Positions 1 through 25,920 of a DNA stretch of 64,000 nucleotides are shown here, one piece after another. Positions within the stretch are counted from its first letter, which is position 1. Each line of letters opens with the position of its first letter. Below the pieces are notes generated by a model. It saw only the letters and a list, made by a program, of their open reading frames with translations, made no database searches and had not been told where the DNA came from. The stretch spans positions 16,662,174 through 16,726,173 of the forward strand of contig JAVDOI010000008.1 of NCBI GenBank assembly GCA_032191485.1. Reading direction: 5' to 3'. The stretch comes from Leptoclinus maculatus. Lineage: Eukaryota; Chordata; Actinopteri; Perciformes; Stichaeidae. The position numbers were made by a program, and so were the translations under genes.

Positions 1-689
1 TCCTACTTCTGCTATCTGTTTCCTGTCTAATTCAACCATTTCCTGGAGAAAGGGGGGTCAAACAAGGCTAGGGGACCACGTTTCACATTTGGTGAATCCG
101 GTTTTACGCAGCGCTCGGCGCGTATGTGATTTTTACGGAAAACGATTCTGTCAATCGAAACCAAGTTGCCTCCACTGCATTGGCTAGATCCTAAGGCGTG
201 TTTAGAGGTCTCATGGTATGGGATTGACCAACCACAGGCTGAGAGAGCCTCACATACACACAGGCAGAAGAGCATGGAGCCGTAAGTCGGCGGCCCAGAG
301 AGGCCTTAGAGGATTCTAGCTCTCAAAAATGATGCCAGACTGCTGTATGTGATAGATTGTGCATGTACAAGGATAAAGGAAGTTAACTATCTAGTGTTTA
401 GGCTTTACTGGGCCTCATTTAATATAGTATTATCAATAATAGTGCTTTTTCACCAGGCGAACCTGACATTTTCATTCAGTTCCATCTTCATTTGCTATTA
501 ACCAGTAACATATACACAATATTTACACCTCTCACCAAAGCTCACCCCCTCGAGTGTTATTAATCAATTGAAATTATTCAAATAGACCTTGTAGTTAGAG
601 AGTAAGGCCTGATTTAAGACATGGGTCAAAACCGACCCGTTAACATAAGAGGTGGTAACAGAAAGCTAACACAAGAGGAAGGTTAATTG
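1..689. other. Region downstream of ddc, no gene recognised
   Basis: A GC-richer patch with several CpGs lies at about 80-300; an 82-codon minus-strand open frame there has no recognisable product. In other vertebrates FIGNL1 follows DDC, so its promoter could lie nearby, but nothing here proves that. Confidence 0.3.
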
Positions 690-695
690 TTTATT
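690..695 (-). promoter_or_regulatory. ddc poly(A) signal AATAAA
   Basis: A perfect AATAAA on the minus strand, about 105 nt past the ddc stop. It implies a very short 3' UTR. Inferred from position only. Confidence 0.6.
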
Positions 696-799
696 CCCCT
701 TCTGCCATTTTACATCTGCAACATGAAACTCAGAATTTGTGTCCTCACATTGGTCCTACTTTTGGAATTAGGGTGGACAGCCCCTTTCCAGCCTTTTGG

Positions 800-15342
<14,543 letters not shown>

Positions 15343-17137
15343 GGTACCACTGGAATACAGCACAGAATAAATCATTTCTCAAGAAATGTCAAAGAATGTT
15401 GTTAATAATAACGGGTTGGATGTGACTTTTTGAGGATTTCTTTGAGATTGTAATACATTTTACCACAGAGTCAAAAGCGTAACCTTTGATCTTACTGGTA
15501 GGAATGAGTTGAATAACTAACCACCTTTATGATGAGGTCCTGCTCGTTTGATAATATATATAACCTCAGTTCAGCTGAGGTGAGACTTAAATGTAATGTG
15601 TACCAAATACACATTACACAGATTTTCTTGTTCCGTTTCAGCTGTATTTATTTCTCAAGAGTATCTTTATTACTGGAAATGTATGGAAAAATACAGTACT
15701 CAAAAGAAACGTATTTTTCAAGAAAAACAAAAACACAGAACAGGTGAAAAAAGAGCTTTTAACCATTTAAAATGGGATGGTGATGAGGGCGACTTCCAGT
15801 TTAACAGATTCCTGCTGTGAGCCGAATGAGTTGTGAATGCAATAATATAACTTTGTTCAGTATTCAATGATAAGAGCAGAAGACGGTTTGAGGGGGGTTA
15901 AGGCCATCACCCTTGTTAGCTAAATGATCAATACGTGTCCCACTTGTTGACATGCCATCCTCTCCATCCCCCTGGAAGCACAGAGTGTGCATGGGCAGAG
16001 GGGTTGTTTCGTTGAATATGTTAGGGTGCTTTCACACTTAACCCGTCTGGTTTGGTTAAAACAAACTCAGGCCTGTTTGCCCTGGTTAGTACGGTTTGTT
16101 TATTCATTCCCAATTATTACTGATTTATAGGCAATAAGGGTTAAGGACATACTGTTTTTGAAAGTTGCAATCAATTTCAATTTCAATATCAATGTGTGTG
16201 GAAAACCACATATTTGTTGGCATCCCATGAAAACCATACACTATCAACAAGTTCAACGAAAGAACAAAACGTCTACTAAAAACAGTTGAGAGGTTGCTAT
16301 TTTCAAAACAGTTTCATCTACATATATACTATTTAGTGTCTCGTATGATCTAATTCCACTCTTAGGACACATTTTAAATGGTTGGTTACATATTGATCAG
16401 TTAGTCACATTAATATGGCTTGCTAGAATTCTTTTTAGAAAGTAATGATTATTATAATGTTTTCATTCATAGAAAAGCAGCACAGACAGACAGACACAAA
16501 GCCTAAGCCATGCTCCTTGTCACATTTTGTATAAGCTTGCACAATTTAGATGTATGCAAGAACCCTTGACCCTCTTAACAACACATTAAGCCAGTCTGAT
16601 CATAGCTTAGTTTTCCTTCATTTTATGGACTGACGCGGACAGAAAAGCTTGGCAGGAAAAAGCATTTCCACATCTAAAACAAGTCCATTTGTATAGATTG
16701 TAATAAACTATTTCTCGCATAATACAATCTGCCAAAGGACAGTTTAATAAACCTGATCAAAAGCCTCATCAAGGTGTCCTTGATCACATCGACCTACAAC
16801 TTAATAAATAAGGTAAAGACTCAGTACCGTTTGTTATCTGCAAACCAGGAACATGCCATGCATTGAAGAATAAACCAGTTGTAGTCCTACAACAATCAAT
16901 CATTAGCAAAAAGCTTTAAACACATCCTTTTACAATATACTGACATGGTGCTTATCTAAATGGCACATGAGCATTGCCCCTTGTTCTGCGCCAGTGCCTT
17001 GCCATTCATTCAACAAGTGTTTAACCCTGCATGTCTCTTTCCCTTGTGGAGAAGCAGAGCCCTTATCCTTCGCCTTATCTCAAATAGGATTAGACATGTT
17101 TGCGTGTGTGTGCGTGCGTGTGTGTGTGCATACTTAC

Positions 17138-17235
17138 ATTTAAAGTGAGAGCTTCAGATGGTGGATCTTTTCCGCTTGTTTAGCGTCAACAAATGGACAG
17201 ACAGACAGGCACGTGGTGAGTGTGTTCGTGTAAGC
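17138..17235 (-). other. ddc: Candidate untranslated first exon of ddc
   Basis: The first coding exon has an acceptor 7 nt before its ATG, so a leader exon is required. Here a strong donor (GTAAGTATG, from 17137) follows a stretch that starts about 30 bp past a TATA-like box. The 5' end is a guess from TATA spacing, and other promoters may exist. Confidence 0.35.
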
Positions 17236-17255
17236 TGGACAAGAGACATTTGCTC

Positions 17256-17264
17256 CTTTTATCT
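17256..17264 (-). promoter_or_regulatory. TATA-like element (AGATAAAAG) upstream of ddc
   Basis: The minus strand reads GCAAGATAAAAGGAGC, suitably placed 5' of the candidate leader exon. It deviates from TATAAA by one base. Supported only by position. Confidence 0.3.
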
Positions 17265-17957
17265 TGCCACTAACCACCCCCACCTCACAAACCCCCACTA
17301 GGCCAGCCAATGGGAACGAGGCTCATGGCCAATACAAGAATTGATTGATTCAAGTAGTTTCTGAAGCTGTGCTTCTACACACATCACATAAAGGTGTGTT
17401 AATCTTACACTTGCCGTATGTGTATACAGATGGCATTAAAATAATTTGGCAAAACCAGGAAAAGATTTATGAACAATCAAAGAGAACTATATTATTGGAG
17501 CAAAAAAAGATGCCAGTATTAGTAAATATTGTATATACTGCATTTTGCTGGTTATACTAATTAGAAACACAAATATACACAGTATTTCTGCATTGGCTTT
17601 ATGAAGTCTGGCTAAATAACACTATAATTAAAATGTGATAGTGAAGCCAGATTATTCCAGTCTTTTTTTGTAAATTTCAGTTTTCCAAATATACAAATAA
17701 AGGACATTGTTACAACCCCTCCCTTCCACTAGAGGTCTCTGTCCCATTTGCCGTCTCTTTGAGGATGTTGATCGTCAGCTAATGAACTACACCTGAGCCT
17801 GGTGTGGTTCCAGCTTTAAAGCCTCTCCACCTGAACATTTATTTGCTGACACGGCTGAAGTTGTGTTTGTGTCAGACATTGCCACACATGTTCCCTTTAT
17901 TGATTACTGACAATACATGTTTGTTTAGTAAATGTGTTTATTATTTTTTACACTCGT
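17265..17957. other. Upstream of ddc, no gene recognised
   Basis: AT-rich unique-looking sequence with no supported coding or repeat structure. It may hold ddc enhancers, but no specific site could be named. Confidence 0.3.
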
Positions 17958-18290
17958 CAGGGCCCCGTTCCTCGTACGTGGTTCAACTAAGTCGATCAAA
18001 TGTCCTATTAGCCAGCTTAAATTAACGCGATGATTGAAGGCAGGCTATCTCGGTTTCTCAAAGACGTTTTATGTCAAAAGGGGGACCCGTCAATCACCGA
18101 AACCATGATTTTCTAACAGTACAATGGCAAATAAAGAGCCTCTTTTTTCTCCGCTGACGAGCAGGAGATGATCATGAACGCATATGAGGAATTCAAGACC
18201 ATAATCATGGCTAAATCTAACACCGCCACCGCTGCGAGGGCTAGACAAGAAGCATGGCAAAATATCGCAGACAAGTTAAATGCGTAAGTG
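17958..18290 (+). mobile_element. PIF/Harbinger-like fragment with a broken Myb/SANT-like gene
   Basis: From ATG at 18124 a short frame gives MANKEPLF; one frame over it continues ADEQEMIMNAYEEFKTIIMA and on to RQEAWQNIADKLNA, then TAA. This is the helix pattern of the Myb/SANT-like DNA-binding protein carried by Harbinger transposons (NAIF1-like). The frame changes once, near the T-run at about 18145. The last codon overlaps a good splice donor (GTAAGTG). The 5' border GGCCCCGTTCC is only a guess at a terminal repeat. Confidence 0.5.
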
Positions 18291-18536
18291 TTGGGAAAAT
18301 GTATAGGCTAATTTTAAGTGCCTCATCACCCCAATCAATCAGATTATATTTCTTTAAATGTGCCTGCTGGCAGTAGGCTTAATGGAATGCATCATCGAAT
18401 GAGATCTTATAGCGAAAATAATTCTCTCAACTCTTTCAGAATAAGTAGATAAAACAAGCCCAAAGAGTATCCAATTGATACGAATTAATAGATACTTATG
18501 AGGATACATGTACTGTATGCGCTTATGTATCATGTA
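18291..18536. other. Short unassigned stretch between elements
   Basis: AT-rich sequence with no open frame or terminal repeat. It may be the remaining body of the Harbinger-like element. Confidence 0.3.
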
Positions 18537-18544
18537 CTATATAC

Positions 18545-19641
18545 TAGGGCTGCACAATTAATCGAATTTTAATCGCGATCACGATTTTGGCTGCCACGAT
18601 TAAATGAGCATGATCGTCGGCGATATTGACGTTTAAAATGCGTGCTCTGCTACATATCAAATCAAGCGCTTCCTCAAATAAGAGTCAGCCGACCACCAGG
18701 GGGAGAACGAGATGGGAGGTGTCATGCACGCACCCTGCAGCGGCAGCCTCAAAAAAAGTTCTGTCTGCAGTCGACTCCGGTATTAGTAGAAGAGTAGAGA
18801 TAGACAACAGAACAGAGCGCAGACGGTCACGGGTGTCATGTGAAAGGTAAATAAAATGTCAGGAGCAGAAGGCGAGGAGCTAGTCCCTCGAAAAGGATCA
18901 TCATCAGTTATCTGGAAGTTTTTTGGATTTAGGGCAAGTGATGTTAAACAAGAAAAAATGTGCACAGAGTGCGTTATGCTGCGTTCACACCAAACGCGGT
19001 GCGAATTCATCGCGCCGCAAATTCGCGTCCATCGCGCCGCCGGGGACCATTTGTGTTCATTCGCGCGAATCGCGCTGGAGAGGGGGCGGGGCTTATCGCA
19101 CTGAAAGCCGTTCAACTGTCCGCCATCAACCATGGAAAAAAGAACCTCTATTTCTGCTTAGTACGTGTTGTGGAAGTCGCAGATATCACGGGAAACTAAA
19201 CGCCGTCATGTCTGGGTTAATAACATCATCCGGAGCAGCTCCGTGGATTTGATCAAGATGTATTCACTGCGTCTAGCAAGCCACACGTCCGCTGTTTACT
19301 ACAGCTGTATGAGCCCCAAATAAACTGATTTGGCTGTGATTTAACTGCAATAAACCGACAAAAAGGGACTCCGAAATAACTACCTAATGATGCCGATTTG
19401 TCCGAATTCATGTTTTGTTAGTTCTCTCCGCAAGCAAATAACTTTTAAAATACTTGTTTTCTCAATGGAGCTCGGATCGATCGATGCTAGGCTATGCTAA
19501 CATGGTAGCAGCTCCATCAACACTCACAATAAGTGAAAGTGCAATAAAAAGATGTTGTCCCTAAAATTAATGAATAATCGTGATCTCAATATTGATCAAA
19601 ATAATCGCGATTATGATTTTGGCCATAATCGTGCAGCCCTA
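18545..19641. mobile_element. Non-autonomous hAT-type element, 1097 bp, intact target duplication
   Basis: The ends are TAGGGCTGCACAATTAATCG and, inverted, TAGGGCTGCACGATTATGG. An identical 8-bp duplication, CTATATAC, flanks it at 18537-18544 and 19642-19649. Eight-base duplications and short TIRs are the hAT signature. No transposase frame is present. Inside, at about 18977-19095, sits a CpG-rich block starting GCTGCGTTCACACCAAACGC, which resembles an end of another fish element and may be nested. Confidence 0.85.
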
Positions 19642-19649
19642 CTATATAC

Positions 19650-20679
19650 ATGTATGTGTAGATTACCATATAGAACTAGGAGTTTGAATATGTATGTGCA
19701 AATCTGTGTATGGTCGGATCAGTATGTATGTTTCATAATCAGAAATTCAATCAATTGAAGCAGTGAAAAGAAATTGTGTGAGATTCTCTCTATTCTTATC
19801 ATGAGTACAATAATGATATGCTATGGTGTACTATATCTAATATCTACTATGTACAATACTAATATCTGAATGGCCGTCGAGTGTGTAGCAGAATGCATGT
19901 TCCGCTGCAGGTCTGCTGGATTGATTTGTTGTCATATGAATATATGTGACTGGTTCTTGCGAGTTTGTTGTCATTGTGTTAATTTTGACTATATGCATTG
20001 TCCGTAAATTACGAAGCATACCATCATGCGCGGAGTTATTGTCCGGACAATTTAATCCGTTTGGCTGTTTTCTTTTACAAAGCAAGAATTATAGTCTGGA
20101 GAAATGGGGATTGCTTTAGCCCTTTTTGAATCAGTAGGGAACAGCTACCTAAACGCTGCGGTGAGAGTTTGTAGCTTGTGTGTTGCTGTTGTTTTCCTGC
20201 TAAGCTAGTTTAGCATAGCCTCCCAGAACACACGTGCGGTGCCTCAGCTGTGTTTTGTTTTTTTTGTTCCGGGTTCAGAGGTCACACAGCCCATTGTCTC
20301 CTACGTGAGCACAGTCCACCGAAAACATATTTCCCACAATTTAAGCTTCTACATTTACCAAATGCAGTAGTGTCGCGTCCGGACTTTCTCCGAAGAGAGT
20401 CCCCTCTGGCTCAAGGTCCATCAACAAAATAGTCAAATCGATGGTTCAAATTCGTAATCAAAAGATATTTGTTTTATCAAAAGCAAAAACAGTTAGCAAA
20501 TTGAGTCACACTATGAAGTACAGAAAAATATATCTATCATGAGATGGAGGTCTATCGCATCCCACCCAACAGACTGTTAGCTGTCCAATGGACAACAACA
20601 GGTTCAACAAGTAATCATATTGTAACACACTGATCATCGCTAGGAGTGCTTTAAGGCACATTTTTCTCACACTAGTATT
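19650..20679. other. Unassigned intergenic DNA, possibly transposon-derived
   Basis: No coding region was recognised. Its right edge carries a transposon end (next entry), so some or all of it may belong to that element; the other end was not found. Confidence 0.3.
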
Positions 20680-20754
20680 GTTCAAACGTATTGTTCGGTT
20701 CGTATAAGCCTCGTCCGAACGGTTTAATACAAATACGTGTATTGTTACACCCCT
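20680..20754 (-). mobile_element. Transposon terminal fragment
   Basis: The minus strand begins CTAGGGGTGTAACAATACAC and continues into an AACCGTTCGGACGAG-type sequence, a common teleost hAT end. Only one end was seen, so the element is truncated or too diverged on the other side. Confidence 0.5.
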
Positions 20755-20904
20755 AGAAACAACTAACCGTAGCTGTGTGGCGTCATAATGAGGTTATTAG
20801 GAGGTGGTTCAACTGTAGTAGGACAGCACAGAAGGCCCAGGTATAAAATGCATGGCCCTCCACTGGAGCACTGACTATAAGAACCAGCTATTATCACAAC
20901 ACAT

Positions 20905-21862
20905 TAGTGGTGTAACGGATCACGGCTCGATCCGTGGTGGTGGTGGACAAAAACCGTTGCGGTATGTAGGCGTTATTTAAAGAGGACACACGACAACGGC
21001 AATACATCGGCATGTCCACACATATGAAAAGCCACCATCCAGTCTGTCAGCGACGGGGGACACTCCGTTGTGGAAAACAACGTATTTCAAAATCTGGTTA
21101 AAATGCTTGAGCCACGCTACGAAATCCACTCACGCACCCACTTCAGTATGAAGCTTGTTCCTCTATGAAGAGGAAAAGACTGACCGCTTTCACTACGGCG
21201 GAGCTGTAGACACGCCCCCTCTGTGAGAGTCACACAGACAGGTGCTGCAGACACGCCCCCTCTGTGTGACTCTACCAGAGGGGCCATGTCTACAGCACCT
21301 GTCTGTGTGACTCTCACAGACACACACCTGGGGCAGGTGCTGACAGAAGTATCAGAGTGAAGCTAGACAGGCCCAGTAGTAATATCCCAGTCACCACAGA
21401 AAGGTCTACCCTCTCCCCAGGCAATGGAGATATTCTCATCTTTTTGAAAATAATGTCACAGTAATGGTGAACATTGTGTATTTGAATGACATAACCTGAC
21501 AGGAAGTAAACATTGACCAAAGTTGTTGCCGAGCAGTTCAGTTCAGTGTAAACAGTGTAAGCTAGCTCACGGTCCATTTCTTTCAATATTGATCAAAGGA
21601 CGAGGGCATCAACATACCTCATGTTGCACTTAAACTTAACAGAATTGAATATTCTTGAATGTTTTACTTATTTCATCATATCTTCAATATTTTAGTTTTC
21701 ATGTAAGACTATAGCCCTAAGTTATTTGCTTTAAGTGTTCTTTAATTAATAAATGGAAAGCAAAGTTATATTTGTCTCCTCCCCTTTTCTTTGTTGATCC
21801 GAAAAATGATCCGAACCGTGATCCGAACCGAACCGTGAGGTTTGTGATCCGTTGCACCCCTA
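20905..21862. mobile_element. hAT-type element, family 1, 958 bp, with internal hairpin
   Basis: The ends are TAGTGGTGTAACGGATCAC and, inverted, TAGGGGTGCAACGGATCAC. The identical 8-bp duplication CAACACAT lies at 20897-20904 and 21863-21870. It is related to the element at 27831-30361 but lies in the opposite orientation. No transposase. It contains a long near-perfect palindrome at 21221-21320. Confidence 0.88.
21221..21320. repeat. Near-perfect inverted repeat inside the hAT-type element
   Basis: Arms 21221-21264 and 21276-21320 pair with about three mismatches around a loop of roughly 11 bases. The outer 27 bp (starting CTGTGAGAGTCACACAGACA) pair perfectly. Confidence 0.85.
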
Positions 21863-21870
21863 CAACACAT

Positions 21871-22563
21871 ATATACAAAATAATCACAGAAAACTGCTCT
21901 TTAACAATACTGATCAAAATAAATATTATTCTGAACATCTATTATACAATTACAAGCATACTACCTAAAAGCAACAAACAATCACGTGGTGAGGAGTGTG
22001 TGTGTTAGAGGGCGATAAATGGCGGACGTAGTCTCGTAAGTGATTATGCCACGCGAGACTTAATGCAGGAGGAGAAAGGAGAAGAGGGAGCAAGAAGGCA
22101 GATGTAAGCACATAAAGTAGTCACGTCGCACAATACTCCACAATGGTGGCGAGGCCGTGATTATTTAACGGGGGAATAAGACACAATGGCGGCCGTGCTT
22201 ACACGCCACGTGTGTATGAAATAAGCGTAACGCCGTATATGTGCGTGTAGGTTAGTTGAAAAGAAGAAGAAAGCACTCAAAACAAGGCAAATCCTCACCG
22301 CAGCAGTAAAGTACAGTAACTAACTCAGAAGCCTGACTGGCGAACTCACGTTGGGCAATCATGGCACTGGACCTTGTACAAAGTACAGTTTACCGACTTT
22401 ACTCACAGTAGTGGATTTAGAGAGAACAAAGCTCAGCAGAGTGCAACAGCACTATTACAGCAGCAACAAGCACTACAGGTCTGTTACACAACATTGAAAG
22501 GGACTCGGCGGTCCGTAAAATACACAACATTAACAGTACAGTTAAAACAAAACAAACAAGGTT
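21871..22563. other. Unassigned sequence before the duplication complex
   Basis: Holds CpG-containing stretches (22010-22260) and a short plus-strand open frame beginning at 22374 that I do not recognise. Probably repeat-derived, but not classified. Confidence 0.3.
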
Positions 22564-22645
22564 ACAAAACACACTATGACAGGGGTATTCAATTAAAGTT
22601 TAACAAGGTCCAGTTAGAGAGAACTTCCTCATGCAAAGGTCTTGC

Positions 22646-23091
22646 TGTCACGGGGTGTGGTGGAGGACTCAAGTGCAGACCAGAAGTAGAGTGAAGCAGG
22701 TATTTAATGAATGATGAGATCAGAACAGGAAACTTACAGAAACACAACAGGGAATCCACGGACGAGACAAGAGACGAGGGGGGAAATCCAGCAGGACGAG
22801 GCAGAGCAGGCAGCCGGGGAAACCGGGAACAGGATGAGCCGGGCGGGCGGGTAGACATGAAAATGATCTGGCAAAGAGTGACTGAGAGGCAGGGGTTTAT
22901 ATAGTGGCTTGAACAGGTGAGGGGAGTTGTGCTGATGAGGAGGGAGTGTTTGATTAGTGATCAGAGGCAGGTGAAGGGAGTTAGGCTGATGCTGATGCTG
23001 ATGCTGAGGGAGTGGCTGACAGGTAGAGTGAGGAGGGTGTGGAGCTACACAAAGACACACAGAACACAGAAGGCAAAGCCTAATCGTGACA
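22646..23091 (-). mobile_element. Candidate solo LTR (Ty3/gypsy-like), unit 1 copy
   Basis: 446 bp with ends TGTCACG and CGTGACA. On the minus strand it has a TATA box (CTATATAAACCCC, near 22900) and an ATTAAA near the 3' end. The flanks ACAAG and GCAAG are a 5-bp duplication with one mismatch. TG...CA ends and 4-5 bp duplications fit a solo LTR. No internal genes were seen. Confidence 0.6.
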
Positions 23092-23505
23092 CTTGTGATA
23101 TGATTTAGTCCCATATATATTAAAGTAGCCAACAGTTGTATTAACATCTGTATGTAGTCAACAACTGACTGTCAAATCAAATGAAGAAAGTTCAATTGAA
23201 TAATAGCTCAACAATATTTATTGTCAGTTTTCAAATTGAACTGAATGAATTATAAATAATAAATACTCTAATAATAAATAAATGTTAATTTCAAGAAAAA
23301 TAAGGGCTGGATTACATAACAGAAAGCATTTGAAAAATGTGACTCTTAAAATAAAGTACTTCATTTTAGAAAAATGTATTTAACTGAATGGCCCTTCAGC
23401 ATTAAATTCAGTTAATTCAGGTGTTAAGTGATGTCAATCAAAAAAGCCACGGTATTGTATTTTTCTCATCTTCTAATAAGAGAGAGGTTTTAAACTGCCC
23501 GTAAC

Positions 23506-23550
23506 TAGGGGTGCAACGGATCACAAACCTCACGGTTCGGTTCGGATCAG
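23506..23550. mobile_element. Left-end stub of a family-1 hAT, fused to family-2 interior
   Basis: Starts TAGGGGTGCAACGGATCAC after CCCGTAAC and stops at CGGATCAG, where family-2 interior (ACCGGCCCACTC) begins. The same fusion recurs at 26712-26756. Confidence 0.8.
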
Positions 23551-24816
23551 ACCGGCCCACTCAATACACGGCGCGTTGCCCACTCAATGCATCGCACGTA
23601 TCGACCAGTCAGTGGCCTACTTGGAAAAATATCCATACACTTAACATTATTTTGGATGATTACAAAGAAATTACATCATATATGTTTTTTTTCATAACAT
23701 TTGGATCCACCAATTTGCCTGGATGGACACATGGAATAAAATGATACTGGCTATTGTAACACTCCAAGGTAGGTATAGTTTGCTAGAAGAATATGCTTAA
23801 CTCTGGGCTAGTATCAGATGGTTATACCAGTGACGTGCGGTGAGGTTCGTGTCTGGTGAGGCATTGACTCTTTCAGAGTCAGATTTACAAATATATGAAC
23901 CTAATATAGAGCAGCTTAAATCACCATTCAATTGGCAGCTTGCACTTTGACTATTGGTTGTTTTTCATACCAGCATTCTTTACACACACATAGGTAAGGT
24001 ACATATTTGATTGCACCAGGTGTGTGCGCCGCGATCTGCGACCTGCCCCACCGACCTGTGTTTCAGAAGCTGAGTGCTCGCGGGCGTCACCCGCGAAAAT
24101 CGAGAGATCCCGCAATAATCTGAGGAACAGCATGTTCTGTTCGAACAGCATGTTCTGTTCGAACAGCTCATGTCCTGTTCAAACAGGACATGAGCAAATA
24201 GAGAAACATTTATTTCATTTGATCATTATTTGTTTTTTACTTTTCATGAGGACAGGCTGTGCCTCCCCTGACCGCACGTCCCTGGGTTATACGTATAACT
24301 ACAGAGCCTTAAGGAATGAATGTCAGCAGAGAAAGACCACACAATAAAGAAACTGGAATCAGAGGGTAGAATTAGTATGAACTATATTGTAGAAATCAAC
24401 AGAACAGAACATACGATGGGGTGTGAACATCAGTGGTATCAGTAGTGTTGCATGCTGGGTGCCGGTGCCATGCTGCCGGCTCGCGCTCAAAAACGGCTTC
24501 GTCTGCGAGCGAGTGACGCAAGTGTTGAGTAGACTAGAGTGATTGACATTTAATAACACGAGTAAAGAAGTTGGAAACCATGAGTGTGAATACAGATCGC
24601 GAGGAGTAATATAAATCTCAGTCAGTGATTATTGACTTTGGGTATTTAGGTATTAGAGTAAATTTAACGTGTTCCGTGAAGCATAGAATATAGTCGTGGC
24701 CAGCGATGTCAGAGGGAAGGCCGGTTGGTGATGGAGGTGGGCCGGTAATGGACCATCCCAACCCCGTCGGCCTACCGGGGAATTCCCCGGTATCCCCGAT
24801 GGCCAGTCCGCCCCTG
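23551..24816. mobile_element. Left-truncated family-2 hAT-type element
   Basis: The right end AGTCCGCCCCTG is followed by CAGGGAAG. The left end is missing because it is fused to the family-1 stub. It contains the nested family-4 element at 23828-24284. Confidence 0.8.
23828..24284. mobile_element. Family-4 hAT-type element (copy 1), nested
   Basis: The ends CAGTGACGTGCGGTGAGG and, inverted, CAGGGACGTGCGGTCAGG are flanked by GGTTATAC on both sides (23820-23827 and 24285-24292). It contains a palindromic cluster of GAACAG/CTGTTC units near 24125-24195. Confidence 0.85.
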
Positions 24817-24989
24817 CAGGGAAGACAAAACACACTATGACAGGGGTATTCAATTAAAGTTTAATGAGGTCCAGTTAGAGAGAACTTCCTCATGCAAAGG
24901 TCTTGCTGTCACGGGGTGTGGTGGAGGACTCAAGTGCAGACAAGACCAGAAGTAGAGTGAAGCAGGTATTTAATGAATGATGAGATCAG

Positions 24990-25920
24990 TAGTGATGTGT
25001 CCTTCGTGTCGAGGCTTCGAAGCTTGTGTCGAGTAATCCAGGAAGATTTTTATGAGGCGCGTATCGAGGCTTGTGTTGATGACGTATGTGGTGACGTTCG
25101 AAGCCTCGCGAACTGCCCGTACCACGTGACTGATTCAGGAAATGGTTCACGGGTTTGGCGGGCGATTCGAAATAAAAGGGGCAGCGAAACGCAATGGATC
25201 CCCGGTCACATTTTGTGTACTTAGGACTTTACTGCGCGTTTGTTTGCAAACTATTCAAGCTTCTTTTTTCTGCGATAGAACCAGCAAGAAAGAGCCTCTT
25301 TGTTGTTATTTTTTAAATAAAAATGAATAAAATGTTTTACGTGTTACATGTTGTCCCTAGTAACATAAGGACAGTCACAGACCAAATATCTTAAACACAT
25401 TTTTCTGTGGCTCAGTGGGTAGAGGGGGTTATCCGGTAACTGCAAGATCGGCGGTTCGATCCTTGGCTTCTACATGTCCTGTGCCGAAGTGAACCTGAGT
25501 GAGACAATGAACCCCTAACTGCTCCCATGGCGCTTCTCAGCAGCCCACTGCTCCCATTAAGCTAGGGATGGGTTAAATGCAGAAGTCAAATTTCCTAACT
25601 TTAACTTTTTTTTTTTTTTTAAACTTCTCACATCACAACCCTCTCCGCAATTTGTTTCCACTTTCCTTTTTGACCCCGCCATTGTATCATAAAGACAGAC
25701 ACCATATTAATAAGTTCATAAGTTATGTATTGGCATCACAAACATCATTCATTCATTTATTCAATTCAATGCTTCACACCAAAGCCATGGTGTCATTTTA
25801 ATCACTCTGCTGTTTTACATTTATTGTCCACTTGATGGCGCAGTAGAGCAAATGAAGCACCATGAAGCTTCGGCCCATGAGTGAAGCAATTGGATGGAAA
25901 GCTTCATCTCGCCATCACTA
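24990..25920. mobile_element. Family-3 hAT-type element, 931 bp, carrying a tRNA SINE
   Basis: The ends are TAGTGATG and CATCACTA, with the perfect 8-bp duplication GAGATCAG at 24982-24989 and 25921-25928. The pre-insertion site is preserved in unit 1. No transposase. Confidence 0.87.
25401..25621 (+). repeat. tRNA-derived SINE inside the family-3 element
   Basis: A-box-like TGGCTCAGTGGG at about 25409, B box GGTTCGATCC at 25453-25462, then the fish-SINE body (GGATGGGTTAAATGCAG) and a T-run. The split of A and B boxes is as in a tRNA, but the acceptor stem does not pair, so this is not a tRNA gene. Confidence 0.65.

Larger units (their letters stand above)
22564..24824. repeat. Tandem duplication unit 1 (2261 bp)
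   Basis: This unit contains a solo LTR, the left 45 bp of a family-1 hAT, a left-truncated family-2 hAT and a nested family-4 element. The following unit starts directly at 24825 with the same sequence as 22564. Unit 1 lacks the insertion found in unit 2 at the GAGATCAG site (22711-22718), so it shows the empty site. Confidence 0.88.

Noticed and set aside
27..275. 82-codon minus-strand open frame at the window edge
   Set aside because: No recognisable domain and no splice context; a coincidental plus-strand GTAAGT at about 281 was also seen and not used.
16021..16105. Transposon end (GGGTGCTTTCACACT) upstream of ddc
   Set aside because: Resembles a common teleost repeat end, but no partner end or target duplication was found.
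18783..19252. Overlapping open frames at 18.8-19.25 kb
   Set aside because: They lie within a transposase-less hAT-type element, in a CpG-rich repeat block, with no domain.
22707..23147. Open frames on both strands in the duplicated LTR
   Set aside because: They are repeated in unit 2 with the LTR and have biased composition (His/Pro/Leu); they are not genes.
25401..25480. tRNA gene
   Set aside because: A- and B-box-like sequences are present, but there is no acceptor-stem pairing and the body continues as a fish SINE; it is a SINE head.
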